Shown piece by piece: positions 9,133 to 18,311 of a DNA stretch of 64,000 bases. The notes under the pieces were generated by a model. That model was not told the origin of the DNA. It did no database searches and worked only from the letters and a program-made list of their open reading frames with translations. The position numbers and the translations under genes are program-made. The stretch covers positions 1-64,000 of the forward strand of contig CBFHNR010000004.1 in the NCBI GenBank assembly GCA_965657215.1, read 5' to 3'. Positions within the stretch are counted from its first letter, which is position 1. Every line of letters begins with the position of its first letter. The stretch is from JAHEJA01 sp965657215. Its GTDB lineage: Bacteria; Pseudomonadota; Alphaproteobacteria; Rhodobacterales; Rhodobacteraceae.

Positions 9133-9664
9133 AGTTTATGCATGCAATATCAAAGCGATAGTCTTTTTTCACAATGTTTCCTAATGGGATTAGGACACCA
9201 ATACCCTTTGTGGCCTGTCCAGCATAGTTTGCTAGTGGAAATAGGGCCAAGTTTGCCTTGAGGTTCCGTCCAAACATGGTGCCTTTGTCCACTAAGGTGA
9301 TGTTATAGGGACGCTGAGCTATATACATATCTGAAACGATGTCGCGAAGTGCGAGCCTTGCAGATGGCGTCATCATTACAGACAAGGGAAGTCCTGAGAT
9401 ATCATGCCCAAAGAGCGCGGTTAACCCATGTCCATGCATCTTAATAGTGACGTCAAAAGGCGATAGTCGGTCAAACAAAAAGAGATGTTTTAGATGGGAT
9501 TTGATGTCATCGATATTGATATCACCTCGATGAGGAAGACCGGATTCTGGGCGTTTTTCTGACCACAGTTGCGACAGCGCATGAACGGTCGAGACATCCC
9601 TGCGAATACGCGGAAAGGCAATGATGTTGTCTGATGGTTGGATTTTTTCTAGTCTTGCCAACAT
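9131..9664 (-). CDS. PAS-domain (PAS_5-like) protein of unknown function
   Basis: A 177-residue soluble protein. It shows WSEKRPESGLPHRGDINIDDI followed by HLFLFDRL and a central HGHGLTALFGHDISG..L segment, the layout of alphaproteobacterial stand-alone PAS_5 (DUF1457-like) proteins: the first phrase marks the region before the PAS fold and the others the PAS core. No output domain is present. The C-terminal half (YNITLVDKGTMFGR, LFPLANYAGQATKGIGVLIP) completes the fold. It converges with the DAHP synthase gene and shares its terminator region. Ligand and partner are unknown. Confidence 0.65.
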   Translation of the reverse strand: MLARLEKIQPSDNIIAFPRIRRDVSTVHALSQLWSEKRPESGLPHRGDINIDDIKSHLKHLFLFDRLSPFDVTIKMHGHGLTALFGHDISGLPLSVMMTPSARLALRDIVSDMYIAQRPYNITLVDKGTMFGRNLKANLALFPLANYAGQATKGIGVLIPLGNIVKKDYRFDIACIN

Positions 9665-9833
9665 GTTAGCGTACCCATCTTATTTAAAGTAAATCTATTT
9701 CAAATTTAATATGTCATAAATTTGGGCGGCCTTGGGGATAATCTTTATATTTGGTTAACGCGACTAACGGGCCTCAGACTTGTATCGATGGATGCAATAG
9801 CTTAGGACATCCTTGACAATGATGAGGTCCAAA

Positions 9834-10727
9834 ATGTTACGTTCAATGACAGGCTTTGCAGCACGTTCAGGTGAAATCGGTCCCTATGCGTGGAGCGCCG
9901 ACATCAGAAGCGTCAACGGACGCGGATTGGATCTCAAGCTTCGCATTCCTGATTGGTTAGATGGTCTGGAACTCAAAACCCGCAAATACATGACGACAAT
10001 TGTGACGCGGGGCAACGTGTCATTAACCCTTCGTATCCAAGCCAACCAAGAGACCTCAGACACCTATGGCGTTAACGAGACCTCAATGGAGGCCATGCTC
10101 ACCGCCCTAAGCCAAGTCGAAGAGCGTGCCATGGCGCTTGGTGTGTCTTTAGCACCGAGTAATGGAACAGATATCTTGGCCCTCCGCGGTGTTTTGGAGC
10201 CGATGTCCTCATCGACGGAAATTGCGCCAGTTGTGGATCATTTGGAAAAAGAGCTGATCATTCTCATGGATGATTTTGCCTCTATGCGTGCGGCTGAAGG
10301 CGAGGCTCTTGGTGACATATTGCACTCACAAGTCGATGAAATAGCGCGCCTGACGGATCAAGCACGCGCGGTCTTGCCAGATCGGGACGCGAAAGCGAAA
10401 ACGGCACTGCGTCAACAAATTGCGCGGCTCATGGATGAGAGTTCTGATTTTGATCAGGGTCGCCTCGAACAAGAGCTTGCTGTTTTGGCAATAAAAACAG
10501 ATGTATCTGAGGAATTGGACCGTCTAGAAACACACATCGCTTCTGCCAAAGATTTGTTGAGCGATGGTAAGGCAATCGGGCGAAAGTTTGATTTTCTAAC
10601 TCAGGAATTCAACCGTGAAGCCAATACTCTTTGCTCAAAATCTCAGCATGCTGAATTGACCAAGATTGGCCTTGCTCTAAAGGTTGTTATTGATCAAATG
10701 CGTGAACAAGTCCAAAACGTGGAGTAA
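9834..10727 (+). CDS. yicC: YicC-family endoribonuclease
   Basis: A 297-residue member of the YicC/YloC family, RNases associated with RNA decay and stationary-phase fitness. The start MLRSMTGFAA is the family signature, so the ATG at 9834 is chosen over the TTG at 9813 and ATGs at 9819 and 9822. The C-terminal DUF1732 domain is clear: DESSDFDQGRLEQELAV, KTDVSEELDRLETHI, then GRKFDFLTQEFNREANTLCSKS. It ends 3 bases before gmk, the usual yicC-gmk pairing. Confidence 0.92.
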   Translation: MLRSMTGFAARSGEIGPYAWSADIRSVNGRGLDLKLRIPDWLDGLELKTRKYMTTIVTRGNVSLTLRIQANQETSDTYGVNETSMEAMLTALSQVEERAMALGVSLAPSNGTDILALRGVLEPMSSSTEIAPVVDHLEKELIILMDDFASMRAAEGEALGDILHSQVDEIARLTDQARAVLPDRDAKAKTALRQQIARLMDESSDFDQGRLEQELAVLAIKTDVSEELDRLETHIASAKDLLSDGKAIGRKFDFLTQEFNREANTLCSKSQHAELTKIGLALKVVIDQMREQVQNVE

Positions 10728-10730
10728 TCT

Positions 10731-11375
10731 ATGTCTCAAAATCGCCGTGGCCTGTTAATCATTATTTCGTCGCCTTCTGGTGCGGGCAAATCCACTCTGT
10801 CTAAACGATTGCGTATTTGGGATCCTGACATTGAATTTTCGGTCTCTGCGACCACGCGCCCACCGCGTCCAGGTGAAGAACATGGGCGAGAGTATTATTT
10901 CCACTCAAAGGATGAGTTCCAAACCCTTATAAACAAAGGGGAAATGTTGGAACATGCGGAGGTCTTTGGAAATTTCTACGGAAGCCCCCATGGTCCTGTG
11001 AATTCTGCCATTACCCAAGGGCGGGATGTTTTGTTCGATGTGGATTGGCAAGGGGGGCAACAAATCAGGAATTCCTCCCTTGGCAAACACGCCTTGTCGA
11101 TTTTCATCCTTCCACCCTCTATTCCTGAGCTTGAACGCCGCTTGATCTCGCGTGGTCAGGACAGTGCCGAGGTGATTGAGGGACGCATGAGCAAGGCACG
11201 TGATGAGATTTCTCATTGGCCTGAATATGACTATGTTTTGGTGAATGATGATCTCGATCAAACAGAAGAACGCTTAAAAACCATTATTTCAGCAGAGCGG
11301 ATGCGGTTGTCTCAGCAACCCGATATTGTGGACACCGTTCGTCAATTGAACTCAGAATTTGAGGAGAGATCATGA
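10731..11375 (+). CDS. gmk: Guanylate kinase
   Basis: Converts GMP and ATP to GDP and ADP. The 214-residue protein has P-loop SPSGAGKST at residues 14-22, the GMP-binding SATTRPPRPGE...YYF segment near 39-57, and FDVDWQGGQQI near 101. It lies 3 bases after yicC and overlaps the next gene by 4 bases (ATGA), so three genes form one operon. Confidence 0.96.
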   Translation: MSQNRRGLLIIISSPSGAGKSTLSKRLRIWDPDIEFSVSATTRPPRPGEEHGREYYFHSKDEFQTLINKGEMLEHAEVFGNFYGSPHGPVNSAITQGRDVLFDVDWQGGQQIRNSSLGKHALSIFILPPSIPELERRLISRGQDSAEVIEGRMSKARDEISHWPEYDYVLVNDDLDQTEERLKTIISAERMRLSQQPDIVDTVRQLNSEFEERS

Positions 11376-11893
11376 CCGTATATGCTTTGGGAGACTTGCG
11401 CCCTGTTGTGTCAGAGCAGGTTTGGATCGCACCAGATGCGAATATTATCGGATCTTGTCAAATTGACGCTGGGGCCTCGGTTTGGTTCGGCGCAACACTG
11501 CGCGGGGATAATGAGCTTATCCATATTGGGAAAAACACCAATATTCAGGAAAACTGCGTTCTTCACACGGATATTGGCTTTCCTCTGACGATAGCTGAGG
11601 GATGCACCATTGGGCATAAGGTCATGCTGCATGGCTGTGAGATTGGTGAAAATTCATTGATCGGCATGGGCGCGATTGTTTTGAATGGTGCTAAGATTGG
11701 GAGAAACTGCCTGATTGGGGCAGGGGCCTTGATTACGGAAAACAAGGTGATTCCCGATGGGAGCCTCGTTATGGGCGCTCCTGGCAAAATTGTGCGATCC
11801 TTGGATGAGGCCGCAATTCAAGGTCTGCGCGCGAGTGCGCTCCATTATGCGCAAAACGCCGCACGGTTTAAATCAGATCTGACAGCTCTTTAA
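11372..11893 (+). CDS. Gamma-carbonic-anhydrase-family hexapeptide-repeat protein
   Basis: A 173-residue left-handed beta-helix protein of the YrdA/PaaY/CaiE group. Three His residues at 65, 82 and 87 (VLHTDIG, IGHKVMLHGC) match the trimer's metal site. Repeats such as IGENSLIGMGAIVLNGAKIGRNCLIGAGALI run through the middle, and VMGAPGKIVR closes the helix before C-terminal alpha helices. Carbonic anhydrase activity is proven for few members, so thioesterase or no activity remains possible. Its last 26 bases overlap a convergent gene. Confidence 0.88.
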   Translation: MTVYALGDLRPVVSEQVWIAPDANIIGSCQIDAGASVWFGATLRGDNELIHIGKNTNIQENCVLHTDIGFPLTIAEGCTIGHKVMLHGCEIGENSLIGMGAIVLNGAKIGRNCLIGAGALITENKVIPDGSLVMGAPGKIVRSLDEAAIQGLRASALHYAQNAARFKSDLTAL

Positions 11894-12281
11894 TTGCGTG
11901 AACTTCAGCGTGACGTATGAACCGGTCATAGTCGGTATTCCCGTCGATGAGGCTATCGGTGAATTCGATTTCAAATTTGAGCGTTGGGTTTTGTGCCCGC
12001 ACTTCGCGTTTAATCATTGCAGGGTTCGGGACGTTCAGTGTCTGCGCAATGAGCGTTCCGCTAAACCGCCTCTTTGCTAAGATTTGCGCAATATCAATTG
12101 CGTCATAGCTTTTGCAAAACAACCAACAATAAATCGTTTCGATATCTTCGACCATCAAACTTGGATGGCGCAATAGTCGAAAAGGCACATTTGCAGCTAA
12201 TGAAGATAAGCCATGTTGCGGTGCGCTTTCTTCATCAGGAGCAAGCGTGATCATGGTCCGCAGACCTTCATGATACGTCAT
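11868..12281 (-). CDS. Uncharacterised protein, probably Rhodobacterales-specific
   Basis: A 137-residue protein I cannot assign. It is soluble, without signal or membrane segment. The middle (VEDIETIYCWLFCKSYDAIDIAQILAKRRFSG) looks helical and the end is acidic. Alternative start at residue 10 (MITLAPDEES). It overlaps the convergent carbonic-anhydrase-like gene by 26 bases and is divergent from phoR, so its promoter shares the ~110-base gap next to the PHO box. Function unknown. Confidence 0.6.
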   Translation of the reverse strand: MTYHEGLRTMITLAPDEESAPQHGLSSLAANVPFRLLRHPSLMVEDIETIYCWLFCKSYDAIDIAQILAKRRFSGTLIAQTLNVPNPAMIKREVRAQNPTLKFEIEFTDSLIDGNTDYDRFIRHAEVHAIKELSDLI

Positions 12282-12394
12282 GTCTCCCCCAATGTATGGT
12301 CAACCATGGATGGCAGTCCGGATAGTCGAATCGTCCATATGTTGATTATGCAAAATTATTGAAGGCATTAATACAAAAGGATTAAGGTTGATTT

Positions 12395-12425
12395 GTGTCA
12401 CAAGACTTTTACACAGGGTTAGTAA
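12395..12425 (+). promoter_or_regulatory. PHO box and -10 of phoR
   Basis: GTGTCAC at 12395-12401 and CTTTTAC at 12406-12412 are two 7-base half-sites exactly 11 bases apart, the spacing of PhoB sites, matching the pstS box (TTGTCAC-n4-CTGTTAC). TAGTAA at 12420-12425 is a plausible -10. The GTG that could start phoR lies on the first half-site. Confidence 0.6.
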
Positions 12426-12454
12426 CAAGCAGCATCCTGAGAAAAGAGTCGCCC

Positions 12455-13471
12455 ATGATTGACGTCCTTCAAGCGTTTCCGCTGCCGAGTTTTGTCGTAG
12501 CCCCGAATGAAATTATCACCGCTATCAATTCCAAGGCCGAGGATTTATTGGGGCAAACAACCAAGGGGCGTCATTATCTTCGCAGTATTCGCAGCCCTGA
12601 TGTGGCGGATGCCATTGATTATGTTCTACAAAATGGTGGCGATCGGCAAACACGTTGGTTGACCACAATTAGCGAAATCGATTTGACCTATATGGTTTTT
12701 GTCTCTGGGATTGAAGAGGGCGCGGCACTTGTAACTCTTGAAGATACGTCACATGTGGAAACCTCGCGAAAAATGCGTCGTGATTTTGTTACAAACGTAA
12801 GTCACGAGTTAAAAACTCCGTTAACGTCAATGTTGGGATTCTTGGAGACTTTGCAAACGACTGCGCAAACGGATCCAGTGGCACAACAGCGGTTTTTGGA
12901 AATTATGACTAATGAGGCCAAGCGGATGAATCGCTTGGTGGATGACTTGTTATCTTTGAACCGCGTTGAAAGCGAAGAGAGAACAAAACCCGCAGAATCG
13001 GTGGACCTCAACGCTCTTCTCATTGCGACCAAAGAAAACCTGTCGCCGCTGAACGAAAAAACGAACACTCAGATCAAAATAACCTTGCCAGATGAGCCGA
13101 TTGAAATTGCAGGTCATAGTGACCAGCTGACACAAGTTATAGTGAACCTCATTGAGAATGCCATTAAATATGGTGGGTCAGACAAAGATATCATGGTCAA
13201 CCTTGGGCCAGTTGATTATCAAAGCACCTTGCGATGTGACGGGGTGTGCCTCTCTGTAACAGACTTCGGCCCAGGTATAGAACGAAGCCATATTCCACGT
13301 CTTACAGAGCGTTTTTATCGCATTGATCACCATAGGTCGCGTGAGATTGGTGGAACGGGTTTAGGTCTTTCTATTGTGAAACATATTATCAACCGTCATC
13401 GGGGCCGTCTTAAGGTCACCAGTGAGATTGGATTTGGGTCCACTTTTTCGGTCTTTTTGCCTAAATCATAA
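12455..13471 (+). CDS. phoR: Phosphate-regulon sensor histidine kinase PhoR
   Basis: Sensor kinase that phosphorylates PhoB when phosphate is scarce. From the ATG at 12455 it has 338 residues: a PAS-like region (~5-95), HisKA with NVSHELKTPLTSMLGFLETL (phospho-His at 117), and HATPase_c with NLIENAIKYGG, DFGPGIERSHIPRLTERFYRID and GGTGLGLSIVKHII. I see no membrane segment, so it is probably a soluble PhoR held by Pst/PhoU contacts, as in other alphaproteobacteria (inference). A GTG at 12395 would add 20 residues but sits inside a PHO box, so the ATG is preferred. It is followed by pst genes and, at the end, phoB. Confidence 0.9.
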   Translation: MIDVLQAFPLPSFVVAPNEIITAINSKAEDLLGQTTKGRHYLRSIRSPDVADAIDYVLQNGGDRQTRWLTTISEIDLTYMVFVSGIEEGAALVTLEDTSHVETSRKMRRDFVTNVSHELKTPLTSMLGFLETLQTTAQTDPVAQQRFLEIMTNEAKRMNRLVDDLLSLNRVESEERTKPAESVDLNALLIATKENLSPLNEKTNTQIKITLPDEPIEIAGHSDQLTQVIVNLIENAIKYGGSDKDIMVNLGPVDYQSTLRCDGVCLSVTDFGPGIERSHIPRLTERFYRIDHHRSREIGGTGLGLSIVKHIINRHRGRLKVTSEIGFGSTFSVFLPKS

Positions 13472-13484
13472 ATATTCAATTTTT

Positions 13485-13508
13485 CTGTCATTGTCACACA
13501 ACTGTTAC
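13485..13508 (+). promoter_or_regulatory. PHO box upstream of pstS
   Basis: TTGTCAC at 13491 and CTGTTAC at 13502 are 11 bases apart, the canonical PhoB tandem half-site spacing. A further CTGTCAT at 13485 precedes them. The site is 82 bases before the pstS ATG and 14 bases after the phoR stop, so pstS can be induced by PhoB independently of phoR. Confidence 0.8.
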
Positions 13509-13589
13509 GTTGGTGTCGCAAAAGCGTTGCAAACGAAAAATAGACAGGCCGCAGACAATCAAGACGTCTGACATACAAGGAGAAATTAT

Positions 13590-14621
13590 ATGTCTTTTGT
13601 GAAATCATCTGTTTCAATCATCGCGCTTGGCGCACTTACAGCAACTGCTGCTGTTGCTCGTGACCAAGTTCAGGTTGCAGGCTCATCAACAGTTCTACCA
13701 TACGCGTCAATCGTTGCAGAAGCGTTCGGCGAAAACTCTGACTTCCCAACACCAGTTGTTGAATCTGGTGGTTCATCAGGTGGTCTTAAGCGTTTCTGTG
13801 AAGGCGTTGGCGCAAACACTATCGACGTTGCAAACGCATCACGTAAAATCAAAGACAAAGAAATCAAAGCATGCGCAGACGCTGGCGTAACTGAGATCGT
13901 AGAAGTACGCATCGGTTATGACGGAATTGTTTTCGCGTCTGACATCAACGGCCAAAACTTCGCGTTCCAGCCTGCAGACATCTACACAGGTCTAGCTGCT
14001 GAATTGCCAGTAGACGGCAAAATGGTTGCAAACCCGAACGCAGACTGGTCTGAAGTAAACGCTAACTTCAAATCTCAGCCTATCCAAGCTTACATCCCAG
14101 GCACAAAGCACGGTACACGTGAAGTGTTCGAAGAAAAAGTTTTGCTAGCTGGTTGTGAAGCAACAGGCGCAATGGCTGCGATCATGGAAATGAACGGTGG
14201 CGACGAAGATGCAGCAGAATCTGCATGTATGTCAGTTCGCACAGACGGCCGCTCAGTAGATATCGACGGTGACTACACAGAAACACTCGCGTCTATCGAA
14301 TCTAACAAAGACGGCATCGGCGTATTCGGTCTCGCTTTCTACGAAAACAACACAGACAAATTGCAAGTTGCAACAATGTCAGGTGTTATGCCTTCAACAG
14401 AAAGCATCGCGACTGGTGAATACCCAGTTTCACGTCCATTGTACTTCTACATCAAAAAAGCACACGTTGGCGTTATCCCAGGTGTACAAGAATACGCTGA
14501 ATTCTTCATCTCTGACGAAGTTGCAGGTCCAGACGGCCCATTGGCTGAGTACGGCCTAGTTTCTGACCCTGAGTTGTCAGCAACACAAGAAAACGTAAGC
14601 AACCTAGTTGTAATGAAGTAA
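13590..14621 (+). CDS. pstS: Phosphate ABC transporter substrate-binding protein PstS
   Basis: Periplasmic phosphate-binding protein, 343 residues. Signal peptide ~1-23 (ends AAVA, before RDQ). The mature start VQVAGSSTVLPYASIVAE and the ESGGSSGGLKRFCEG loop near 57 make the phosphate site, with GTKHGTREVFEE near 175 as the second part. AAGG-type RBS (CAAGGAG) precedes the ATG. Codon use is strikingly biased to GCA, ACA, CCA and AAC, fitting very high expression when induced. It is separated from pstC by a strong hairpin terminator. Confidence 0.95.
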   Translation: MSFVKSSVSIIALGALTATAAVARDQVQVAGSSTVLPYASIVAEAFGENSDFPTPVVESGGSSGGLKRFCEGVGANTIDVANASRKIKDKEIKACADAGVTEIVEVRIGYDGIVFASDINGQNFAFQPADIYTGLAAELPVDGKMVANPNADWSEVNANFKSQPIQAYIPGTKHGTREVFEEKVLLAGCEATGAMAAIMEMNGGDEDAAESACMSVRTDGRSVDIDGDYTETLASIESNKDGIGVFGLAFYENNTDKLQVATMSGVMPSTESIATGEYPVSRPLYFYIKKAHVGVIPGVQEYAEFFISDEVAGPDGPLAEYGLVSDPELSATQENVSNLVVMK

Positions 14622-14654
14622 GAGACTTGGCATTAGCCAAATCTAACAATAAAC

Positions 14655-14687
14655 GTCTTGGCGAACGGCTGTTTGCCAAGACTTTTT
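14655..14687 (+). terminator. Terminator/attenuator between pstS and pstC
   Basis: GTCTTGGCGAAC pairs with GTTTGCCAAGAC (12 bp with one G-U pair, 4-base loop) followed by five T. It lies inside an operon, so it must be leaky, giving much more pstS than pstCAB mRNA. Confidence 0.85.
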
Positions 14688-14700
14688 CAAGAGGGGCGTT

Positions 14701-16170
14701 ATGACGAATTTGCTGCTGATCGGTTTGGTTTTAGTTTTGGCGATTGTAGCCTTTATCGTGACCAGAGCCAAGGCAACCACAGCCTCAGGACGTTCGTCCG
14801 AGCCGTTGCACTCTTTACCTCGGTATTATGGTTTATATGGTGCTATTTGCGTCGCGCTGCCTGCGACGTTTTTATTCCTTTTGTGGCTTATTGTTTCGCC
14901 GCTTTATCTAAGCAATTCATTTTCATCCCAAATTACGCCTGACATGGTCCCTGATGGGGGATCAACGAGTCTTGTTATGTCGGATGTTTCGCGTATTGCC
15001 TCTGGTCTAAAATCAGCCAGTGATAGCGGTCTTGTCGCTTTGGACGACTTAAATCTTGAAACAGACCTCACGTTGCTTGGAACGACGTTGGAGACGTCTG
15101 GTGTCATCATGGGGGGCGCGTTAGATCCGTCGCTTTTGATGTTGGCAGTTGATTATACGACTGCGTCCAATAGCTCGCACAGCCTCAAGATCCTCTGTGT
15201 ATTAGGTCTAGCGCTTGCAGGGTTTGCTTTCGCCTACATGCGTATTGCACCCGATTTTCGTGCTCGTAACCGAGTAGAACAGGTTTATCTCGGTGTTTTG
15301 ATGGCGGCGGCTGCATTGGCGATTTTGTCAACTGTCGGCATCGTGATTTCAATGTTGTTTGAGACATTGAATTTCTTTGAACTGCACTCATGGAAGGATT
15401 TCTTCTTTGGCCTGAGCTGGGCGCCTAATTTTCATGGCGATAGTGCTTTATCTATCCTGCCTCTCCTTTGGGGGACGATCTACATCTCGCTCGTTGCTTT
15501 GTTGGTTGCGGTTCCTATCGGATTGTTTGCAGCGATTTACCTGTCTGAATATGCGTCCAACTCTGTGCGCTCTTTCGCCAAACCGATGCTTGAGGTTTTG
15601 GCCGGTATTCCCACGATCGTTTACGGTCTTTTCGCTTTGATCACGTTCGGCCCGTTCTTGCGTGAATGGTTCGGCGAGGGTGGTGCGTTCGGTGTTGATT
15701 GGATGGGCGATGCCCGTTCGGTTGCGACCGCTGGTATCGTGATGGGCATTATGTTGATCCCATTCGTGTCGTCTCTGTCGGACGATATCATCAACGCGGT
15801 TCCTCAAGCGCTTCGCGATGGGTCATACGGCCTAGGTGCGACGCAATCGGAAACAGTGAAACAAGTTGTTTTACCTGCCGCTTTGCCTGGTATCGTTGGT
15901 GCGATCTTGCTCGCGGCGTCCCGTGCTATTGGGGAAACGATGATCGTTGTCCTTGGCGCTGGTGCGATTGCGCGATTTGCTGGCAACCCGCTAGAAGCCC
16001 TCACCACAATCACGACCCGTATCGTGAGCCAATTGACAGGGGACGGTGATTTTAACAGTCCCGAAACCCTCGTTGCCTTTGCCCTTGGTTTGACCTTGTT
16101 TGTGTTGACCTTGGCCTTGAATGTCCTCGCACTTTATATCGTGCGTAAATATAGAGAGCAGTACGAATGA
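14701..16170 (+). CDS. pstC: Phosphate ABC transporter permease PstC
   Basis: Inner-membrane channel subunit, 489 residues. The N-terminal ~200 residues hold three membrane segments with a periplasmic insert, an extension typical of alphaproteobacterial PstC. The core permease follows, with PLLWGTIYISLVALLVAVPIG near 256, LEVLAGIPTIVYGLFAL near 297 and the ATPase-contact EAA loop with GLGATQSETVKQVVLPAALPGI near 376. GAGGGG lies just before the ATG. It overlaps pstA by 4 bases (ATGA). Confidence 0.93.
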   Translation: MTNLLLIGLVLVLAIVAFIVTRAKATTASGRSSEPLHSLPRYYGLYGAICVALPATFLFLLWLIVSPLYLSNSFSSQITPDMVPDGGSTSLVMSDVSRIASGLKSASDSGLVALDDLNLETDLTLLGTTLETSGVIMGGALDPSLLMLAVDYTTASNSSHSLKILCVLGLALAGFAFAYMRIAPDFRARNRVEQVYLGVLMAAAALAILSTVGIVISMLFETLNFFELHSWKDFFFGLSWAPNFHGDSALSILPLLWGTIYISLVALLVAVPIGLFAAIYLSEYASNSVRSFAKPMLEVLAGIPTIVYGLFALITFGPFLREWFGEGGAFGVDWMGDARSVATAGIVMGIMLIPFVSSLSDDIINAVPQALRDGSYGLGATQSETVKQVVLPAALPGIVGAILLAASRAIGETMIVVLGAGAIARFAGNPLEALTTITTRIVSQLTGDGDFNSPETLVAFALGLTLFVLTLALNVLALYIVRKYREQYE

Positions 16171-17495
16171 ACACGCCTGCACCCAAAACATCACTTTATA
16201 CGATTTCTGATCGCACCAAACGTCGGAATGCTTCTGAGCGTCGGTTCCGCCGCTACGGTCAAGCGGCCATCCTTGTCGGCCTGATGATGCTCTTTGTCTT
16301 GGTTTACACGATTGTATCTAAGGGTACTGGTGCATTTCAGCAGACCTTTATCACGGTTAACATTGAGCTTTTGGAATCCAAGCTGGACAAAAAAGGCAAT
16401 CGGAATATTGATGATATCAAAAAGGTTTCGACCTTCGGATATAATCCTCTCTTGAAAACTGCGGTTGAAAATGCGGTGACTGAGGCGGGAATTGAAACGA
16501 CGCTCATGTCCAAAGATATGGCGAAGATCATATCAAAAAGTGCCGTGTCACAAATTCGAGAAATGGTGATCGCTGATCCGTCTCTTATTGGTCAGACAAT
16601 CGAGATCAAGCTTTTGACGAATTCTTGGATTGATGGGTATCTCAAGGGGCGTGTCACCCGTGAGAGTATCGCCAACAACAAGAACGTGTCTTCTGAACAA
16701 TTGGATTTGGTTGATGGCTTGCGTGACGCTGGTATCGTCAAGAAAACGTTTAATCCTGCTTTTATTCTGGGATCAGATGCCTCCGATCAACGACCAGAGG
16801 CCGCCGGTATCGGTGTCGCTATGGTTGGATCACTGTTCATGATGTTGGTGGTCTTGGCCCTTGCTCTTCCGATTGGGGTTGCCGCGTCCATCTACCTTGA
16901 AGAATTCGCTCCAAAGAATCGTATTACCGATATTATCGAGGTGAATATTGCAAATTTGGCCGCTGTTCCGTCGATTGTTTTCGGTATTCTTGGTTTGGCC
17001 GTTTTCATCAACATGATGCATTTACCGCAATCTGCGCCTCTCGTCGGTGGTATGGTTTTGACCCTGATGACATTGCCGACAATTATCATCTCGACCCGCG
17101 CATCGCTCAAGTCGGTCCCACCAAGCATTCGCTCAGCGGCACTTGGAGTAGGGGCGTCAAAAATGCAAACCGTATTCCACCATGTCCTGCCGCTCGCGGC
17201 ACCTGGTATTTTGACAGGAACCATCATCGGTTTGGCGCAAGCCTTGGGTGAAACAGCGCCCCTGTTGTTGATCGGTATGATCGGTTATATTGCGACCAAC
17301 ATGCCTGACACGATCGCTCAGGGGCTTTTGTCGCCAAACTCGGCTATGCCTGCGCAAATCTACGAATGGGCCAAACGTGCCGACCCTGCGTTTTATGAAC
17401 GCGCTTGGGGTGGGATTATCATTTTGCTGATTTTCTTGGTAACAATGAACACAATAGCCGTTATTTTGCGTCGCCGCTTTGAGCGTCGTTGGTAA
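16167..17495 (+). CDS. pstA: Phosphate ABC transporter permease PstA
   Basis: Second channel subunit, 442 residues. One N-terminal membrane segment (~35-57) is followed by a periplasmic domain of about 150 residues, the long form found in alphaproteobacteria. The core has LPIGVAASIYLEEFAP near 235, NLAAVPSIVFGILGLAVF near 262, and the EAA loop LGVGASKMQTVFHHVLPLAAPGI near 327. It overlaps pstC by 4 bases; pstB begins 39 bases on. Confidence 0.93.
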   Translation: MNTPAPKTSLYTISDRTKRRNASERRFRRYGQAAILVGLMMLFVLVYTIVSKGTGAFQQTFITVNIELLESKLDKKGNRNIDDIKKVSTFGYNPLLKTAVENAVTEAGIETTLMSKDMAKIISKSAVSQIREMVIADPSLIGQTIEIKLLTNSWIDGYLKGRVTRESIANNKNVSSEQLDLVDGLRDAGIVKKTFNPAFILGSDASDQRPEAAGIGVAMVGSLFMMLVVLALALPIGVAASIYLEEFAPKNRITDIIEVNIANLAAVPSIVFGILGLAVFINMMHLPQSAPLVGGMVLTLMTLPTIIISTRASLKSVPPSIRSAALGVGASKMQTVFHHVLPLAAPGILTGTIIGLAQALGETAPLLLIGMIGYIATNMPDTIAQGLLSPNSAMPAQIYEWAKRADPAFYERAWGGIIILLIFLVTMNTIAVILRRRFERRW

Positions 17496-17534
17496 ATAGA
17501 ACAAGACCTACGTTAGAGAACACTGGAGACTTCC

Positions 17535-18302
17535 GTGACTGAACACAGTATAAAAATCAACGCAAACAAAGTGAATGTCCACTATGGGGACGCGCACGCA
17601 ATCAAAGACGTTGATGTCGCGATCCAAGACAAAACAGTGACCGCATTTATCGGTCCGTCTGGCTGCGGTAAGTCAACTTTCTTGCGCTGTTTGAACCGTA
17701 TGAACGACACGATTGATATTTGTCGCGTGACAGGTGAAATCACTCTTGAAGGTGAGGACATTTATGACGCCAAAGTTGACCCTGTTCAGCTTCGCGCCAA
17801 AGTGGGCATGGTCTTTCAAAAACCAAATCCGTTTCCAAAGTCCATCTATGACAATATCGCCTATGGTCCGCGTATCCACGGGTTAGCGAAATCCAAAGCT
17901 GACCTCGACGAGATCGTTGAAAAATCCCTTCGCAGTGCCGCGATCTGGGACGAAGTCAAAGACCGCCTTGACGCGCCTGGAACGGGCCTTTCTGGTGGTC
18001 AGCAGCAACGTATCTGTATTGCACGCGCTGTTGCAACGGCACCTGAAGTATTGTTGATGGATGAGCCGTGTTCTGCGCTTGACCCAATTGCCACGGCACA
18101 GGTCGAAGAATTGATTGACGAGCTGCGCGCAAATTATTCCGTGGTGATCGTGACCCACTCAATGCAACAGGCAGCGCGCGTGAGCCAGAAAACGGCTTTC
18201 TTCCATTTGGGAAGCTTAGTTGAATTTGACGACACGACTAAGATTTTTACCAATCCCGTAGATCCACGCACCGAAAGCTACATCACCGGTCGTATCGGAT
18301 AG
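17535..18302 (+). CDS. pstB: Phosphate ABC transporter ATPase PstB
   Basis: ATPase of the phosphate importer, 255 residues. Walker A GPSGCGKST is at 40-48, followed by FLRCLNRMND, the PstB fingerprint. FQKPNPFPKSIYDNIAYGPR is the Q-loop region, LSGGQQQRICIARA the signature, and LLMDEPCSALDPIAT the Walker B/D-loop. The start codon is GTG at 17535, placed by the GAACACTGGAGACTTCC leader with GGAG. Sits between pstA and phoU as usual. Confidence 0.96.
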   Translation: MTEHSIKINANKVNVHYGDAHAIKDVDVAIQDKTVTAFIGPSGCGKSTFLRCLNRMNDTIDICRVTGEITLEGEDIYDAKVDPVQLRAKVGMVFQKPNPFPKSIYDNIAYGPRIHGLAKSKADLDEIVEKSLRSAAIWDEVKDRLDAPGTGLSGGQQQRICIARAVATAPEVLLMDEPCSALDPIATAQVEELIDELRANYSVVIVTHSMQQAARVSQKTAFFHLGSLVEFDDTTKIFTNPVDPRTESYITGRIG

Positions 18303-18311
18303 GAGAGTACT

